Shown: positions 7,918-16,737 of the stretch, piece after piece
Layout: the number at the start of each line of letters is the position of its first letter
Numbering within the stretch: the first letter of the stretch is position 1
NCBI RefSeq assembly: GCF_003416895.1
Contig: NZ_QVIO01000012.1
Span: 46,430-110,429, forward strand
Length of the DNA: 64,000 nt
Origin: Duganella sp. BJB476
GTDB taxonomy: Bacteria > Pseudomonadota > Gammaproteobacteria > Burkholderiales > Burkholderiaceae_D
Direction: 5' to 3'
Notes under the pieces: model-generated
What the model was told of the DNA's origin: nothing
Databases searched by the model: none
What the model saw: only the letters and a program-made list of their open reading frames with translations
Made by a program: the position numbers and the translations under genes

Positions 7918-8442
7918 TTAAGAAGTCAGCGGCAGCGCGCCGCCCGAAGCCAGTGCGGCCAGCTCGCTGGCCGCCACCACGTGCTGCACGTTCAGCAGCA
8001 GCACGAAGCGTCCCTGCACCTTGCCTATCCCCTGCAGCATTTCGGCGCGCACCTGGGCGCCGAAGCTGGGCGCCGGCTCGACGTCGGCCGGCGGAATGTC
8101 GAGCACCGCATTGACGGCGTCGACCAGGATGCCGATCACGAAGGCGCCCTCGTCGCTGTCGACTTCGACCACGATGATGCAGGTGCGCTTGCCGATCGGC
8201 GACGGCTCGCGCTCCAGCCGGCGCGCCAGGTCCAGCACCGGCACGGCGGTGCCGCGCAGGTTGATCACGCCGCTGATACAGGCCGGCATCTGCGGCACCG
8301 GCGTCACGCCGGCATACTCAAGAATCTCGCGCACCGCCAGGATGCCGATCGCGAACATGTCCTGGCCCAGCATGAAACTGAGGTATTGCGCGGGGCCGCC
8401 GGCGGCCAGTTGCCTGGTTTCGGATACTGTCAGAGTATTCAT
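7918..8442 (-). CDS. cheW: CheW-type chemotaxis coupling protein
   Basis: A 174-residue single-domain CheW protein. CheW links chemoreceptors to the CheA kinase in cytoplasmic arrays. The hallmark stretches are YLSFMLGQDMFAIGIL near the N-terminus and GVINLRGTAVPVLDL in the middle (about residues 57-71). ATG 8442 has GAGGCAGCG upstream. It lies between two near-identical MCP genes, 22 bases after the upstream MCP start region and 11 bases before the next stop, so all three are likely co-transcribed. It is a paralogue of the cheW at 13903-14475 in the core of the cluster, with the same family signatures (NLRG, GKR.CI, EPAPSFG). It may serve the local receptors specifically; that is inference. 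Confidence 0.95.
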   Translation of the reverse strand: MNTLTVSETRQLAAGGPAQYLSFMLGQDMFAIGILAVREILEYAGVTPVPQMPACISGVINLRGTAVPVLDLARRLEREPSPIGKRTCIIVVEVDSDEGAFVIGILVDAVNAVLDIPPADVEPAPSFGAQVRAEMLQGIGKVQGRFVLLLNVQHVVAASELAALASGGALPLTS

Positions 8443-8453
8443 CGCTGCCTCGC

Positions 8454-10148
8454 TCAGAATTTAACAAAATGCGATTCGTCCGGTTCCTGCATTTCCGCCA
8501 TGCGGCGGTTGCCGGCCATGCCGCCGGCCGGACGCGGCTTCGGCTTGCCCGGCTTGCCCGGCTGGCGCGCCGTCACCACCGTGCGGATCGGCCGCGACGC
8601 GCCGGCCAGCTTGAAGAAGGACATGGTCTGTTGCAGCTGTTCGGCCTGGCCGCTCATCTCTTCGGCGGTGGCGGCCAGCTCTTCGGAACTGGAGGCGTTC
8701 TGCTGGGTGGTCTGGCTCAGCTGCGTGACCGCCGAGTTGATCTGGCCGACCCCGGCCGACTGTTCCTCCGACGCCGCCGTGATCTCCTGCACCAGGTTGG
8801 AGGTGCGGCGGATGTTGGGCACCATTTCGCTCAGCAGGCGGCCGGCTTTTTCCGCCAGCTGCACGCTGCTGGTCGCCACCTGCTCGATTTCCTGCGCCGC
8901 CACCTGGCTGCGCTCGGCCAGCTTGCGCACCTCGGCCGCCACCACCGCGAAGCCCTTGCCGTGTTCGCCGGCGCGCGCCGCCTCGATCGCCGCGTTCAGC
9001 GCCAGCAGGTTGGTCTGGTAAGCGATGTCGTCGATAATGCCGATTTTTTTCGCGATCTGGCGCATCGCCGCCACCGTCGATTCGACCGCCTCGCCGCCCT
9101 CGGCCGCCTCCAGCGCCGCCTTGCTGGCGATGCCGTCGGTGACCTTGGCGTTTTCCGTGTTCTGCGAAATCGACGCCGTCATCTGCTCCACCGAGGCGCT
9201 GGTTTCCTCCGTGCCGGCGGCCTGCTCGCTGGCCGCCTGCGACAGCGATTGCGCGGTCGCGCTGACTTCTTCGGAGGCGCTGGCCAGCGACTCGGCGCCG
9301 TTGTTCACCTCCTGCACCACATGCGACAGTTTTTCGATCATGCCCTTCATCGCCGCCAGCAGGCTGGTGGTGTCGCCGTTCTTCAGCGCGACGTCCGCGC
9401 TGAGGTCGCCGTCCGCCACCAGGCGCACGATCTCGGCCGCGTAGGACGGATCGCCGCCCAGCTGCTTCATGATGCCGTTCAGGATCAACAGGCCCAGCGC
9501 CACCAGCAACGCCAGCGCCACGCCGGAGGCCGTGTACATCAGGCTGAGCGAATGGGCGGACGCTTCGTCGGCATCCTTGACATCGCCTTCGCCGTAGCCG
9601 ATGTTGAGCGCCACCAGCTTGTTCAGGCTCTCCTCGGCGTCATGGAAGGCGGGGCGGTTTTCCTGCAAGGTCTTGTGCACGGTGATGAACAGTTCCTTGC
9701 GCTTGGCGGGGTCGGCCCGCACGATCTGGGCGGCCAGCTCGTTGATGAGGACATCGCGCGCCTTCCAGATCTCCCACTGCTTGACAAAGGTCTTCCACAC
9801 CGCCGCTTCCTCGGTTTCCTGCGGCAGCGCGTCGTAGGTCTTCCAGGCCTTGTCGATGTTGGCCCAGATCTCCTGCTTGCGCTTGATTTCATGCGCGACT
9901 TCGTTCGCCTCCTCCGGGAAGGCCGCCGTCGTATCGATGGAGCGGCTGGCCGAGCGCAGCGCCGTCTGACCCTCGCTGATCTGCAACAGCGCCTGCACCG
10001 AAGGCATGCGGTTCTTGCCGATCTGCACGAGCATCGCGCCTTCCTGCTTCAGGCCCGCGAAGGCGATCAGCACCACCACCACCAGCGCAAGCACCGCCAC
10101 CGCCAGCAGGATGAGGATCTTGGCCCGGACCGTTAATGTTGACAACAT
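8454..10148 (-). CDS. Methyl-accepting chemotaxis protein (tandem paralogue 2)
   Basis: A 564-residue chemoreceptor with the same plan as the MCP at 6195-7895: TM1, periplasmic helical domain, TM2 at about 190-212, HAMP, signalling domain and a C-terminal tail ending DESHFVKF. ATG 10148 (MLSTLTVRAK) is preceded by GGGGGTATCACT. The periplasmic half differs from paralogue 1 at many positions while the HAMP and signalling half is almost unchanged, the usual pattern for duplicated receptors that acquire different ligands. It lies 51 bases after the REC-EAL gene on the same strand. Ligand unknown. Confidence 0.94.
   Translation of the reverse strand: MLSTLTVRAKILILLAVAVLALVVVVLIAFAGLKQEGAMLVQIGKNRMPSVQALLQISEGQTALRSASRSIDTTAAFPEEANEVAHEIKRKQEIWANIDKAWKTYDALPQETEEAAVWKTFVKQWEIWKARDVLINELAAQIVRADPAKRKELFITVHKTLQENRPAFHDAEESLNKLVALNIGYGEGDVKDADEASAHSLSLMYTASGVALALLVALGLLILNGIMKQLGGDPSYAAEIVRLVADGDLSADVALKNGDTTSLLAAMKGMIEKLSHVVQEVNNGAESLASASEEVSATAQSLSQAASEQAAGTEETSASVEQMTASISQNTENAKVTDGIASKAALEAAEGGEAVESTVAAMRQIAKKIGIIDDIAYQTNLLALNAAIEAARAGEHGKGFAVVAAEVRKLAERSQVAAQEIEQVATSSVQLAEKAGRLLSEMVPNIRRTSNLVQEITAASEEQSAGVGQINSAVTQLSQTTQQNASSSEELAATAEEMSGQAEQLQQTMSFFKLAGASRPIRTVVTARQPGKPGKPKPRPAGGMAGNRRMAEMQEPDESHFVKF
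8610..9460 (-). repeat. Long direct repeat, copy 2 (MCP signalling and HAMP region)
   Basis: Partner of the repeat at about 6350-7200; same orientation, same coding content, limits approximate. Confidence 0.75.
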
Positions 10149-10199
10149 AGTGATACCCCCAGAGATGACACCGATCGGATTTTATTTTTAACTACTGGA

Positions 10200-11480
10200 C
10201 TACGGTTGTTCCGCCAGCGCGCGCAAGCGGCGCCGGTCCTGCCTGATCCAGGTCACCAGTTCTTCGGCCGGCATCGGCTTGGCCAGCAGGTAGCCCTGCG
10301 CCATGTCGCAGCCCAGTTCGCGCAGCAGCTTCCAGTCCGCCAGCGTTTCCACACCCTCGGCCACGGTGGCCACGCCCAGGCTCTGGCCCAGGTCCAGCGC
10401 GCTTTTCAGCACCACATGGCGGTTCGGCCATTGCGAGGCGCCGTGGACGAAGGCGCGGTCGATCTTCAGCTCGGTGAAGGGGCAGCGCGCGAACTGCTGC
10501 ATCGACGAATAGCCGATGCCGAAATCGTCCATCGCCAGGCCGAAGCCCATCAGCCGCAAGCGCCCCATATTGGTCAGCGCCTGCGACAGCTGGCGCATCA
10601 CGCTGGTCTCGGTCACCTCCCACACCAGCGCCGACGGCGGTACGCCGGAGGCCATCACCAGCGCCATCAGGCGGTCGATGAAGGCGCGTTCGGCCAGGTT
10701 GTCGGCCGACAGGTTGATCGACACCGTCAACGTCGGCAGGCCGTTCTGGGTCCACTCCAGCAGCCGGTCCAGCACCTGGCGCACCATGCTCAGCGTGAAC
10801 TCCGCCATCAGCGGCGTGCCCTCCATGGCGTCGATGAAGTGCGCCGGCGCCAGCAGCCCGCGGCTCGGGTGCTGCCAGCGCGCCAGCGCTTCCAGGCCTT
10901 TCAGGTGGCCGTTCTGGATGGTCACCTTGGGCTGGAAGTAGGGCAGGAATTCCTGGCGTTCCACCGCTTGCGCCAGGTCGTCCGCAGTGGGCAGGTCCGG
11001 CTGCGCGCAGGCCGGCCGGGGCACCGCCTTCTTGCCGGCGCGGTCGAGCAGCATCGCCAGCGCGTCCAGCTGCACCGGCTTGAGCAGCGTGCCCAGCAGG
11101 TCCATGCAGGCGTCGTCGAAGTTCATGCTCTCGATGATCTCCAGCAGGCGCGGATCGCGCGCGCTGACCACGATCAGGTTTTGCGCCAGCTGCCGGTCGC
11201 GCAGCTGGCAGGTCAGCTCGATGCCGTCCATGCCCGGCATTTCCAGGTCGGTCAGCACCAGGAAGATCGCCTCGCCGCCCTGGCGCTCCAGCAGCTGCAA
11301 GGCTTCGTTGCCGTCGGCCGCCTCCAGCACTTCGCCGAATTGAAGCTGGCGCAGCAGGCCGGCCAGGTAGCCGCGCTGCACCAGGCTGTCCTCCACCACC
11401 AGCACCCGCTGGCCGGTCCAGGCGCGGGGCGTCGCGGTCAGGCTGTCGGCGAAGGAGAGTGTGGGCATGATGGCGGCCAT
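10200..11480 (-). CDS. Response regulator with receiver and EAL (c-di-GMP phosphodiesterase) domains
   Basis: A 426-residue protein. The receiver (about 25-145) has acidic residues ED at 30-31, phospho-acceptor Asp78 in LTDLEMPG and Lys in LLKPV. The EAL domain (about 165-420) keeps the catalytic set: EALARW, INLSADN, VTET, DDFGIGYSS, LKIDRAF and EGVET. It should therefore hydrolyse cyclic di-GMP when suitably phosphorylated. Start ATG 11480 is chosen because it overlaps the cheB stop as TGATG; a second ATG four codons later has no better ribosome-binding site. Its place directly behind cheB, inside the chemotaxis operon, suggests that CheA or a neighbouring kinase controls c-di-GMP level through it (inference). 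Confidence 0.93.
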   Translation of the reverse strand: MAAIMPTLSFADSLTATPRAWTGQRVLVVEDSLVQRGYLAGLLRQLQFGEVLEAADGNEALQLLERQGGEAIFLVLTDLEMPGMDGIELTCQLRDRQLAQNLIVVSARDPRLLEIIESMNFDDACMDLLGTLLKPVQLDALAMLLDRAGKKAVPRPACAQPDLPTADDLAQAVERQEFLPYFQPKVTIQNGHLKGLEALARWQHPSRGLLAPAHFIDAMEGTPLMAEFTLSMVRQVLDRLLEWTQNGLPTLTVSINLSADNLAERAFIDRLMALVMASGVPPSALVWEVTETSVMRQLSQALTNMGRLRLMGFGLAMDDFGIGYSSMQQFARCPFTELKIDRAFVHGASQWPNRHVVLKSALDLGQSLGVATVAEGVETLADWKLLRELGCDMAQGYLLAKPMPAEELVTWIRQDRRRLRALAEQP

Positions 11481-12553
11481 CAGTAGGACAGCTGTTGCAA
11501 GATTTCGCGGTAGATCGCGTTCAGCGGCAGCGACTTCTCGACCCCGCCGCGCTTGACCGCTTCCTTGGGCATGCCATACACCACGCAGCTGGCCTCGTCC
11601 TGCGCCACGGTGCGGGCGCCGGCCTTGTGCATCTCCAGCATGCCGGCGGCGCCGTCGTCGCCCATGCCGGTCATGATCACGCCCAGCGCGTTGGCGCCGG
11701 CCGCGCGCGCGGCGGAACGGAACAGCACGTCCACCGACGGCCGGTGGCGGTTGACCAGCGGGCCGTCCACCACCTCGACGAAATACTGGGCGCCGGTGCG
11801 GCGCAGCAGCATGTGCTTGCCGCCCGGCGCGATCAGCACCAGGCCTTGCAGCACGCGGTCGTTGTTGGCCGCCTCCTTGACGCGCACCTGGCACACGCTG
11901 TCGAGGCGGGCGGCAAAGGCGGCGGTGAATTTCTCCGGCATGTGCTGCACCACCACGATGCCGGGCGAGACCCGTGGCAGCGAGGTCAGCACCTCCTCCA
12001 GCGCCTGGGTGCCGCCGGTCGAGGTGCCGATCGCCACCACGCGCTCGGTGGTGGTGGTCATCGGCCGGTGATCGGCCGGCGGCAGCACCGCGTCCGCGTT
12101 CAGCTTGGCCGTCACCGGGGGCGGCGCCGGACGGTTGACCAGCTTGCCGACGCGGGCGCCGGCCGCCGCCCGCACCGCCGACACCAGCTCGTCGGCCGAA
12201 TCGTGCAGGAACTGCTTGAGGTCCAGCCGCGGCTTGGTGATGATGGCCACCGCGCCGGCCGACAGCGCCTCGACCGAGGTCTGCGCGCCCTTCTCGGTCA
12301 GCGTCGAACAGATCACCACCGGCGTCGGCCGCTCGCTCATGATCTTGCGCAGGAAGGTGATGCCGTCCATCTTGGGCATCTCGACGTCGAGCACGATCAC
12401 GTCCGGCCACTGCACCTTCATGCGCTCCATCGCCAGCAGCGGATTGGCCACCGCGTGGCCGACCATGATGCCGGGCGCCGCGTTCAGCAGGCTGCTCAGC
12501 ACCTGCCGCACCACGGCCGAGTCATCCACGATCATGACGTTGATTGCGCTCAT
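11480..12553 (-). CDS. cheB: CheB protein-glutamate methylesterase/deamidase
   Basis: A 357-residue two-domain protein. The receiver has Asp56 in VLDVEMPKMDG. The C-terminal methylesterase has the serine of IGTSTGG (about 178), the histidine of VVQHMPEKFT and the aspartate of MTGMGDDGAAGM, the full catalytic triad. CheB demethylates and deamidates MCP glutamates to adapt receptors; phosphorylation by CheA activates it. ATG 12553 has AGGAGAAGGC upstream and overlaps the cheD stop as ATGA; the longer upstream frame is rejected because it crosses cheD. Its own stop overlaps the next ATG. Overlaps at both ends indicate translational coupling. Confidence 0.97.
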   Translation of the reverse strand: MSAINVMIVDDSAVVRQVLSSLLNAAPGIMVGHAVANPLLAMERMKVQWPDVIVLDVEMPKMDGITFLRKIMSERPTPVVICSTLTEKGAQTSVEALSAGAVAIITKPRLDLKQFLHDSADELVSAVRAAAGARVGKLVNRPAPPPVTAKLNADAVLPPADHRPMTTTTERVVAIGTSTGGTQALEEVLTSLPRVSPGIVVVQHMPEKFTAAFAARLDSVCQVRVKEAANNDRVLQGLVLIAPGGKHMLLRRTGAQYFVEVVDGPLVNRHRPSVDVLFRSAARAAGANALGVIMTGMGDDGAAGMLEMHKAGARTVAQDEASCVVYGMPKEAVKRGGVEKSLPLNAIYREILQQLSY

Positions 12554-13086
12554 GCCTTCTCCTTGTCCGGCCCCGCCGTGCCGCCCGCTATCGCTTCCGG
12601 CGGCACCTGGCGGCTCAACACCTCGCCGCTGCGGATGGTGAAGATCAATTGACGGTGTCCTTCGCCGAACAGGCTTTCGGACACCACGCGTATGCCATGC
12701 TGCTGCAGCAGCGTGCGGGCATAGTCGCCGTTCTGCATGCCGATGTCGCGCACCTTGACGCTGCGCGGAAACATGGCGGCGCCGCCGAAGATCTTGCCCT
12801 GGCACTGGATCAGCGGCACGCCGTGGCGCGCCATGCCGCGCAACAGCAGGTCCATGGCGTCGGCGCCGTAGATTCCCGGCTTGTCGTGGCTTTTCTTGCG
12901 GCCGGTGCCCGGCAACAGGAAGTGCGACATGGCGCCGATGCGCAGCGCCGGATGCCACAGCGTGACCGACACGCAGGACCCCAGCAGCGTGCGCACCCGG
13001 TAACGCTCATCGCCGACGAAGTAATCGCCGGGCATCAGGAAGATATCGATGAGCTTGGAATCGGGCATGGTCAACGTCACGATCAT
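12550..13086 (-). CDS. cheD: CheD chemoreceptor glutamine deamidase
   Basis: A 178-residue CheD protein. The catalytic cysteine is Cys38 in LLGSCVSV and the histidine is His55 in GAMSHFLLP, both as in the family. CheD converts specific receptor glutamines to glutamates and, in some bacteria, interacts with CheC; no cheC is seen here. The C-terminus ends in an extended proline/glycine/lysine tail. ATG 13086 overlaps the cheR stop as ATGA, and its own stop overlaps the cheB start. The tight cheR-cheD-cheB coupling is common where all three modify the same receptors. Confidence 0.96.
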   Translation of the reverse strand: MIVTLTMPDSKLIDIFLMPGDYFVGDERYRVRTLLGSCVSVTLWHPALRIGAMSHFLLPGTGRKKSHDKPGIYGADAMDLLLRGMARHGVPLIQCQGKIFGGAAMFPRSVKVRDIGMQNGDYARTLLQQHGIRVVSESLFGEGHRQLIFTIRSGEVLSRQVPPEAIAGGTAGPDKEKA

Positions 13087-13889
13087 GGCTTGCGGTAGAT
13101 CGAAGGCGCCACCGCCACCAGGGTGTCGTTGATATCGTTCAGCGTTTCCGAGTGGCCGATCAGGAAGTAGCCGCCCGGCCGCAGCTGCGCCAGCAGGCGT
13201 GACACCACCTGGCGCTTGGTGGCCAGGTTGAAGTAGATCATCACGTTGCGCAGGAAGATCACGTCGAAGCTGCCCAGCTTGGGCAGCGGCTCGTTCAGGT
13301 TCAGGTGGCGGAACTGCACCCGCTGGCGCAGCGCGCGTTCAACCAGCAGGGTGCCGGTCTCGCTGCCCTGGCCCTTGAGGCAGAAGCGCTTCAGGTAGGC
13401 CGGCGGCATCTGGCTGGCGCGCTCCATCGGGTAGTGGCCGCAGCGCGCGCGCTCCAGCACGCGGGTGCTGATGTCGGTGCCCAGCACTTCCCACGGTCCC
13501 TCGTCGAGCACGTCGGCCAGCACCATGGCGATGCTGTAGGCTTCCTCGCCGCTGGAGCTGGCGGCGCTCCAGATGCGCGGCGTCTGGCGCTTGTCGCGCG
13601 CCTCCAGCGCCAGCTCGCGCAGCAGCGCGAAGTGCTTGGGCTCGCGGAAGAAATAGGTCTCGTTGGTGGTCAGCAGGTCGACCGCCACCTGCAGCTCGGC
13701 CGGCTGGGCGCGGCTCTCGAGCAGGCGCAGGTAGTCGCCGTAAGTCTCCAGCTGGTAGTGCGCCAGCCGCTTGGCCAGGCGCCCGCTGACCAGCGCCTGC
13801 TTGCCGTTGGCCATGCAGATCCCCGCCGCCTCGTAGATGAAACGCTGGAACTGGGAAAACTCGCGCTCGGTGATGGTGACAGCTGGCAT
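13083..13889 (-). CDS. cheR: CheR chemotaxis protein methyltransferase
   Basis: A 268-residue SAM-dependent methyltransferase that methylates glutamates on chemoreceptors. It has the N-terminal helical domain (FSQFQRFIYEAAGI...) and a C-terminal SAM fold: IWSAASSSGEEAYSIAM (motif I, about residues 108-124) and FDVIFLRNVMIYF (about 204-216). Start ATG 13889 (MPAVTITERE) is preferred because the frame upstream runs into the cheW gene. It begins 13 bases after the cheW stop and overlaps cheD as ATGA. Three MCPs of this cluster carry similar C-terminal tails, which could serve as CheR docking sites. Confidence 0.96.
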   Translation of the reverse strand: MPAVTITEREFSQFQRFIYEAAGICMANGKQALVSGRLAKRLAHYQLETYGDYLRLLESRAQPAELQVAVDLLTTNETYFFREPKHFALLRELALEARDKRQTPRIWSAASSSGEEAYSIAMVLADVLDEGPWEVLGTDISTRVLERARCGHYPMERASQMPPAYLKRFCLKGQGSETGTLLVERALRQRVQFRHLNLNEPLPKLGSFDVIFLRNVMIYFNLATKRQVVSRLLAQLRPGGYFLIGHSETLNDINDTLVAVAPSIYRKP

Positions 13890-13902
13890 GGCGTCCGCCG
13901 GT

Positions 13903-14475
13903 TCAGCAGTGATGCATGGCGACGGTGCCACGCGCCATTTCGACAATTTCCTCATTCGACAGCACATGCTCGATGTCGAGCAGGATCACGAACTTGCCGT
14001 TGTACTTGCCGATGCCGGCGATGAAGTCGGGACGGATGCGGGTGCCGAAGGACGGCGCCGGCTCGATGTCGCCGGCGGCGATCTCCACCACCGCGTTGAC
14101 GGCGTCTACCAGCATGCCCAGCACCTGCTTGCTGTCGCCGGCGCCGCCGTCGACTTCGACGATGACGATGCAGCTGCGCTTGCCGATCACGCTGGGGCCG
14201 CGGTCGAAGCGCGCCGACAGGTCCATCACCGGCACCACCGCGCCGCGCAGGTTGATCACGCCGCGCACACAGGGCGGCATCATCGGCACCGCTGCCAGTG
14301 CGCCGTACTCGATGATCTCCTTGATGTGCAGGATGCCGACCGCGTACGGGTCCTCGCCCAGCATGAAGGTCAGGAACTGGCTGGGCAGGGCGGCGCCGCT
14401 TTGCAGCGCGACGATGGCACTGCTGCCGTAGGTGACCACCTTGTTGACTACTGCTTCGTTCGCTGCTGTATTCAT
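13903..14475 (-). CDS. cheW: CheW-type chemotaxis coupling protein
   Basis: A 190-residue CheW protein with the family stretches FLTFMLGEDPYAVGIL, GVINLRGAVVPVMDL and GKRSCIVIVEV. It couples receptors to CheA. ATG 14475 has GAGGATGAA upstream. It lies 28 bases after cheA and 13 bases before cheR, so it is the core adaptor of the operon; the second cheW (7918-8442) is a paralogue. Confidence 0.96.
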   Translation of the reverse strand: MNTAANEAVVNKVVTYGSSAIVALQSGAALPSQFLTFMLGEDPYAVGILHIKEIIEYGALAAVPMMPPCVRGVINLRGAVVPVMDLSARFDRGPSVIGKRSCIVIVEVDGGAGDSKQVLGMLVDAVNAVVEIAAGDIEPAPSFGTRIRPDFIAGIGKYNGKFVILLDIEHVLSNEEIVEMARGTVAMHHC

Positions 14476-14503
14476 TTCATCCTCTTCACAATTGGGCGCT
14501 CGA

Positions 14504-16693
14504 CTAAGCCGCCAGCGCCACGGCGGCGCCCTTGCCGCTGACGGTGTGCATCAGCGCCGACACATCCAGGATCAGCGCCACTTCGCCGCTGCCCAGGATG
14601 GTGGAGCCGCTGATGCATTTGACTTCGCTGAACATCGGGCTGAGCGGCTTGATGACGGTCTGGAATTCGCCCAGCAGGGTGTCGACCACCAGCCCGGCGC
14701 GGTGGTTGCCCAGCTTGAGCACGACGATGCTCTCGCGCCGCGTCGAGGCGCCGCCGATGCGGAACAGCTCGCGCAGCCGCACGAACGGCAGCACCTGGCC
14801 GCGCAGGTTGCAGTAGTCCTGGCCCGGCTCGGTGGCGTACTCGATGCACTCCTCGATCATGTCGAGCGGGATCACGAACACCGAGCCGCCCACCTGCACC
14901 AGGAAGCCGTCGATGATCGCCAGGGTCAGCGGCAGGCGCACCGTGACGGTGGTGCCGGCGCCCTCCTTGCTGGAGACGTCGACGCTGCCGCGCAGCGCCG
15001 TGATGTTGCGCTTGACCACGTCCATGCCGACCCCGCGCCCGGACAGGTTGGTGATTTTTTCCGCCGTCGAGAAACCGGCCTCGAAGATCAGGTTGTAGAT
15101 TTCGCTGTCGGTCAGCTTGCGGTCGGCGTCCACCAGGCCGCGCTCGACGGCCTTGGCCAGGATCTTCTCCTTGCGCAGGCCGCCGCCGTCGTCGCTGACC
15201 TCGATGACGATGCTGCCCGATTCATGGAAGGCGTTGAGCTTGATCATGCCCTTGGCCGGCTTGCCGTTGGCCACCCGCACGTCGCCCGGCTCGATGCCGT
15301 GATCCATGGCGTTGCGCACCAGGTGCATCAGCGGATCGCCGATCTTCTCCACCACGGTCTTGTCCAGTTCCGAATCCTCGCCGTCGACGATCAGGCCGAT
15401 GTCCTTGCCCAGCTCGCGCGCGACGTCGTGCACCACGCGCTGGAAGCGGTTGAAGGTGGCGCCGATCTTGACCATGCGCAGTTCCAGCGCGGCGTCGCGC
15501 ACCTCCTCCACCAGGCCGGACAAGGTCGAGGTGCATTCCTGCAGCTCGGTGTTCTGGATGTGCTGGCCTATCATGTTGGCGCGCGCGCCGGCGATGATCA
15601 GTTCGCCCACCAGGTCGATCAGGCGGTCGAGCTTGTCGGAATCGACGCGGATCGAACGGCTTTCCTGCGCCTTCTGCTCGCTGACCTGCTTTTGCTTGGC
15701 CAGCGCGGCCTCCACCACCACCGGCGGCACACTGCCGGCGCCGACCAGGATGCTGCCCAGCTGCTGCGGCGTGACCTCGTCCAACGAATTGGCGGGATGG
15801 GACTGCTGGTGCAGCGCGCCCTCCAGCTCGTGCGAGGTGACGCTGCCACAGCGCACCAGGATCTCGCCCAGCCGCGCGGCCTGCTCCGGCAAGGCGCGGA
15901 TCAGGTCGACGTAGTGCGACACCTTGCTGTGCGGCGGAATGATGCGGATCTCGCAGTCGTCCTGCACGAACTCGAACACGCCGGCGATGGCTTCGCGGTC
16001 GGCCGTGCTGTCGAAGGCGATCTCGAAGCCCAGGTAGCACAACTCGGCGTCCATGTCGTCGGCGGTCGGCAGCGCGTCCGGCACGGTGGCGATGCCGACG
16101 ATCTTGCCCAGCTTGGCCAGGTAGCGCAGGAAGGCGATCGGGTCCATGCCGTTCTGCAGCACGCCGCGGCCGAAGCGCAGCGAGATGTGCCAGTAGTCGC
16201 TGTCGCCGCGCTGCTGGTCGATGCGCTCGACGCCCGGCTCGGCGTGCACCGCCAATGGCGCTTCCGCCTGCTCGGCGTGGGCCTCGGCGGCGCCGCCGGC
16301 CATGTGGCGGCGCAGCTGTTGCAGCAGCATCTCGCCTTCCGGCGCGGTGTCGGGGTCGGCTTCCAGCTGGCCGGCGGCCAGCGCGTCGGTCATGCCGGAC
16401 AGGTAGTCGCAACAGGACAGCAGCAGCACGATCATTTCATCGTTGAGCGTCACGCGGCCGTCGCGCACTTCGTCCAGCAGGCTCTCGACCACGTGGGTGA
16501 AGGCGACGATGTGGTCCAGGCTGAACAGCCCGGCCGAACCCTTGATGGTGTGCGCCGCTCGGAAGATGGCGTTGATCGCCTCGCCCTGGTCGCCGGCGAT
16601 GTCGACGTTGAGCAGCGCGTTCTCCATGTCTTCCAGCAGCTCGCGGCTTTCGGTGATGAATGTCTGTAGTGCTTCGTCCAGGTTCATGGTCAT
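14504..16693 (-). CDS. cheA: CheA chemotaxis histidine kinase
   Basis: A 729-residue CheA. The P1 phosphotransfer domain has His48 in RAAHTIKGSAG. A variable middle domain (about 140-270) takes the place of P2. Then come the dimerisation helices (about 340-410), the kinase domain with HLVRNAMDHGIEP (N box), SDDGGGL and GRGVGMDVV, and a C-terminal CheW-like domain ending near 725. All kinase motifs are intact. Two starts are possible: ATG 16693 (MTMN) and ATG 16687 (MNLD). GAGG lies only two bases before the first and eight before the second, so the second may be used. Neighbours are an STAS protein upstream and cheW downstream, which fits an array-forming pathway. Confidence 0.97.
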   Translation of the reverse strand: MTMNLDEALQTFITESRELLEDMENALLNVDIAGDQGEAINAIFRAAHTIKGSAGLFSLDHIVAFTHVVESLLDEVRDGRVTLNDEMIVLLLSCCDYLSGMTDALAAGQLEADPDTAPEGEMLLQQLRRHMAGGAAEAHAEQAEAPLAVHAEPGVERIDQQRGDSDYWHISLRFGRGVLQNGMDPIAFLRYLAKLGKIVGIATVPDALPTADDMDAELCYLGFEIAFDSTADREAIAGVFEFVQDDCEIRIIPPHSKVSHYVDLIRALPEQAARLGEILVRCGSVTSHELEGALHQQSHPANSLDEVTPQQLGSILVGAGSVPPVVVEAALAKQKQVSEQKAQESRSIRVDSDKLDRLIDLVGELIIAGARANMIGQHIQNTELQECTSTLSGLVEEVRDAALELRMVKIGATFNRFQRVVHDVARELGKDIGLIVDGEDSELDKTVVEKIGDPLMHLVRNAMDHGIEPGDVRVANGKPAKGMIKLNAFHESGSIVIEVSDDGGGLRKEKILAKAVERGLVDADRKLTDSEIYNLIFEAGFSTAEKITNLSGRGVGMDVVKRNITALRGSVDVSSKEGAGTTVTVRLPLTLAIIDGFLVQVGGSVFVIPLDMIEECIEYATEPGQDYCNLRGQVLPFVRLRELFRIGGASTRRESIVVLKLGNHRAGLVVDTLLGEFQTVIKPLSPMFSEVKCISGSTILGSGEVALILDVSALMHTVSGKGAAVALAA

Positions 16694-16737
16694 GCCCTCG
16701 GAACAAAAATACGCAGATGGATAGAGCGGGGATCGGG

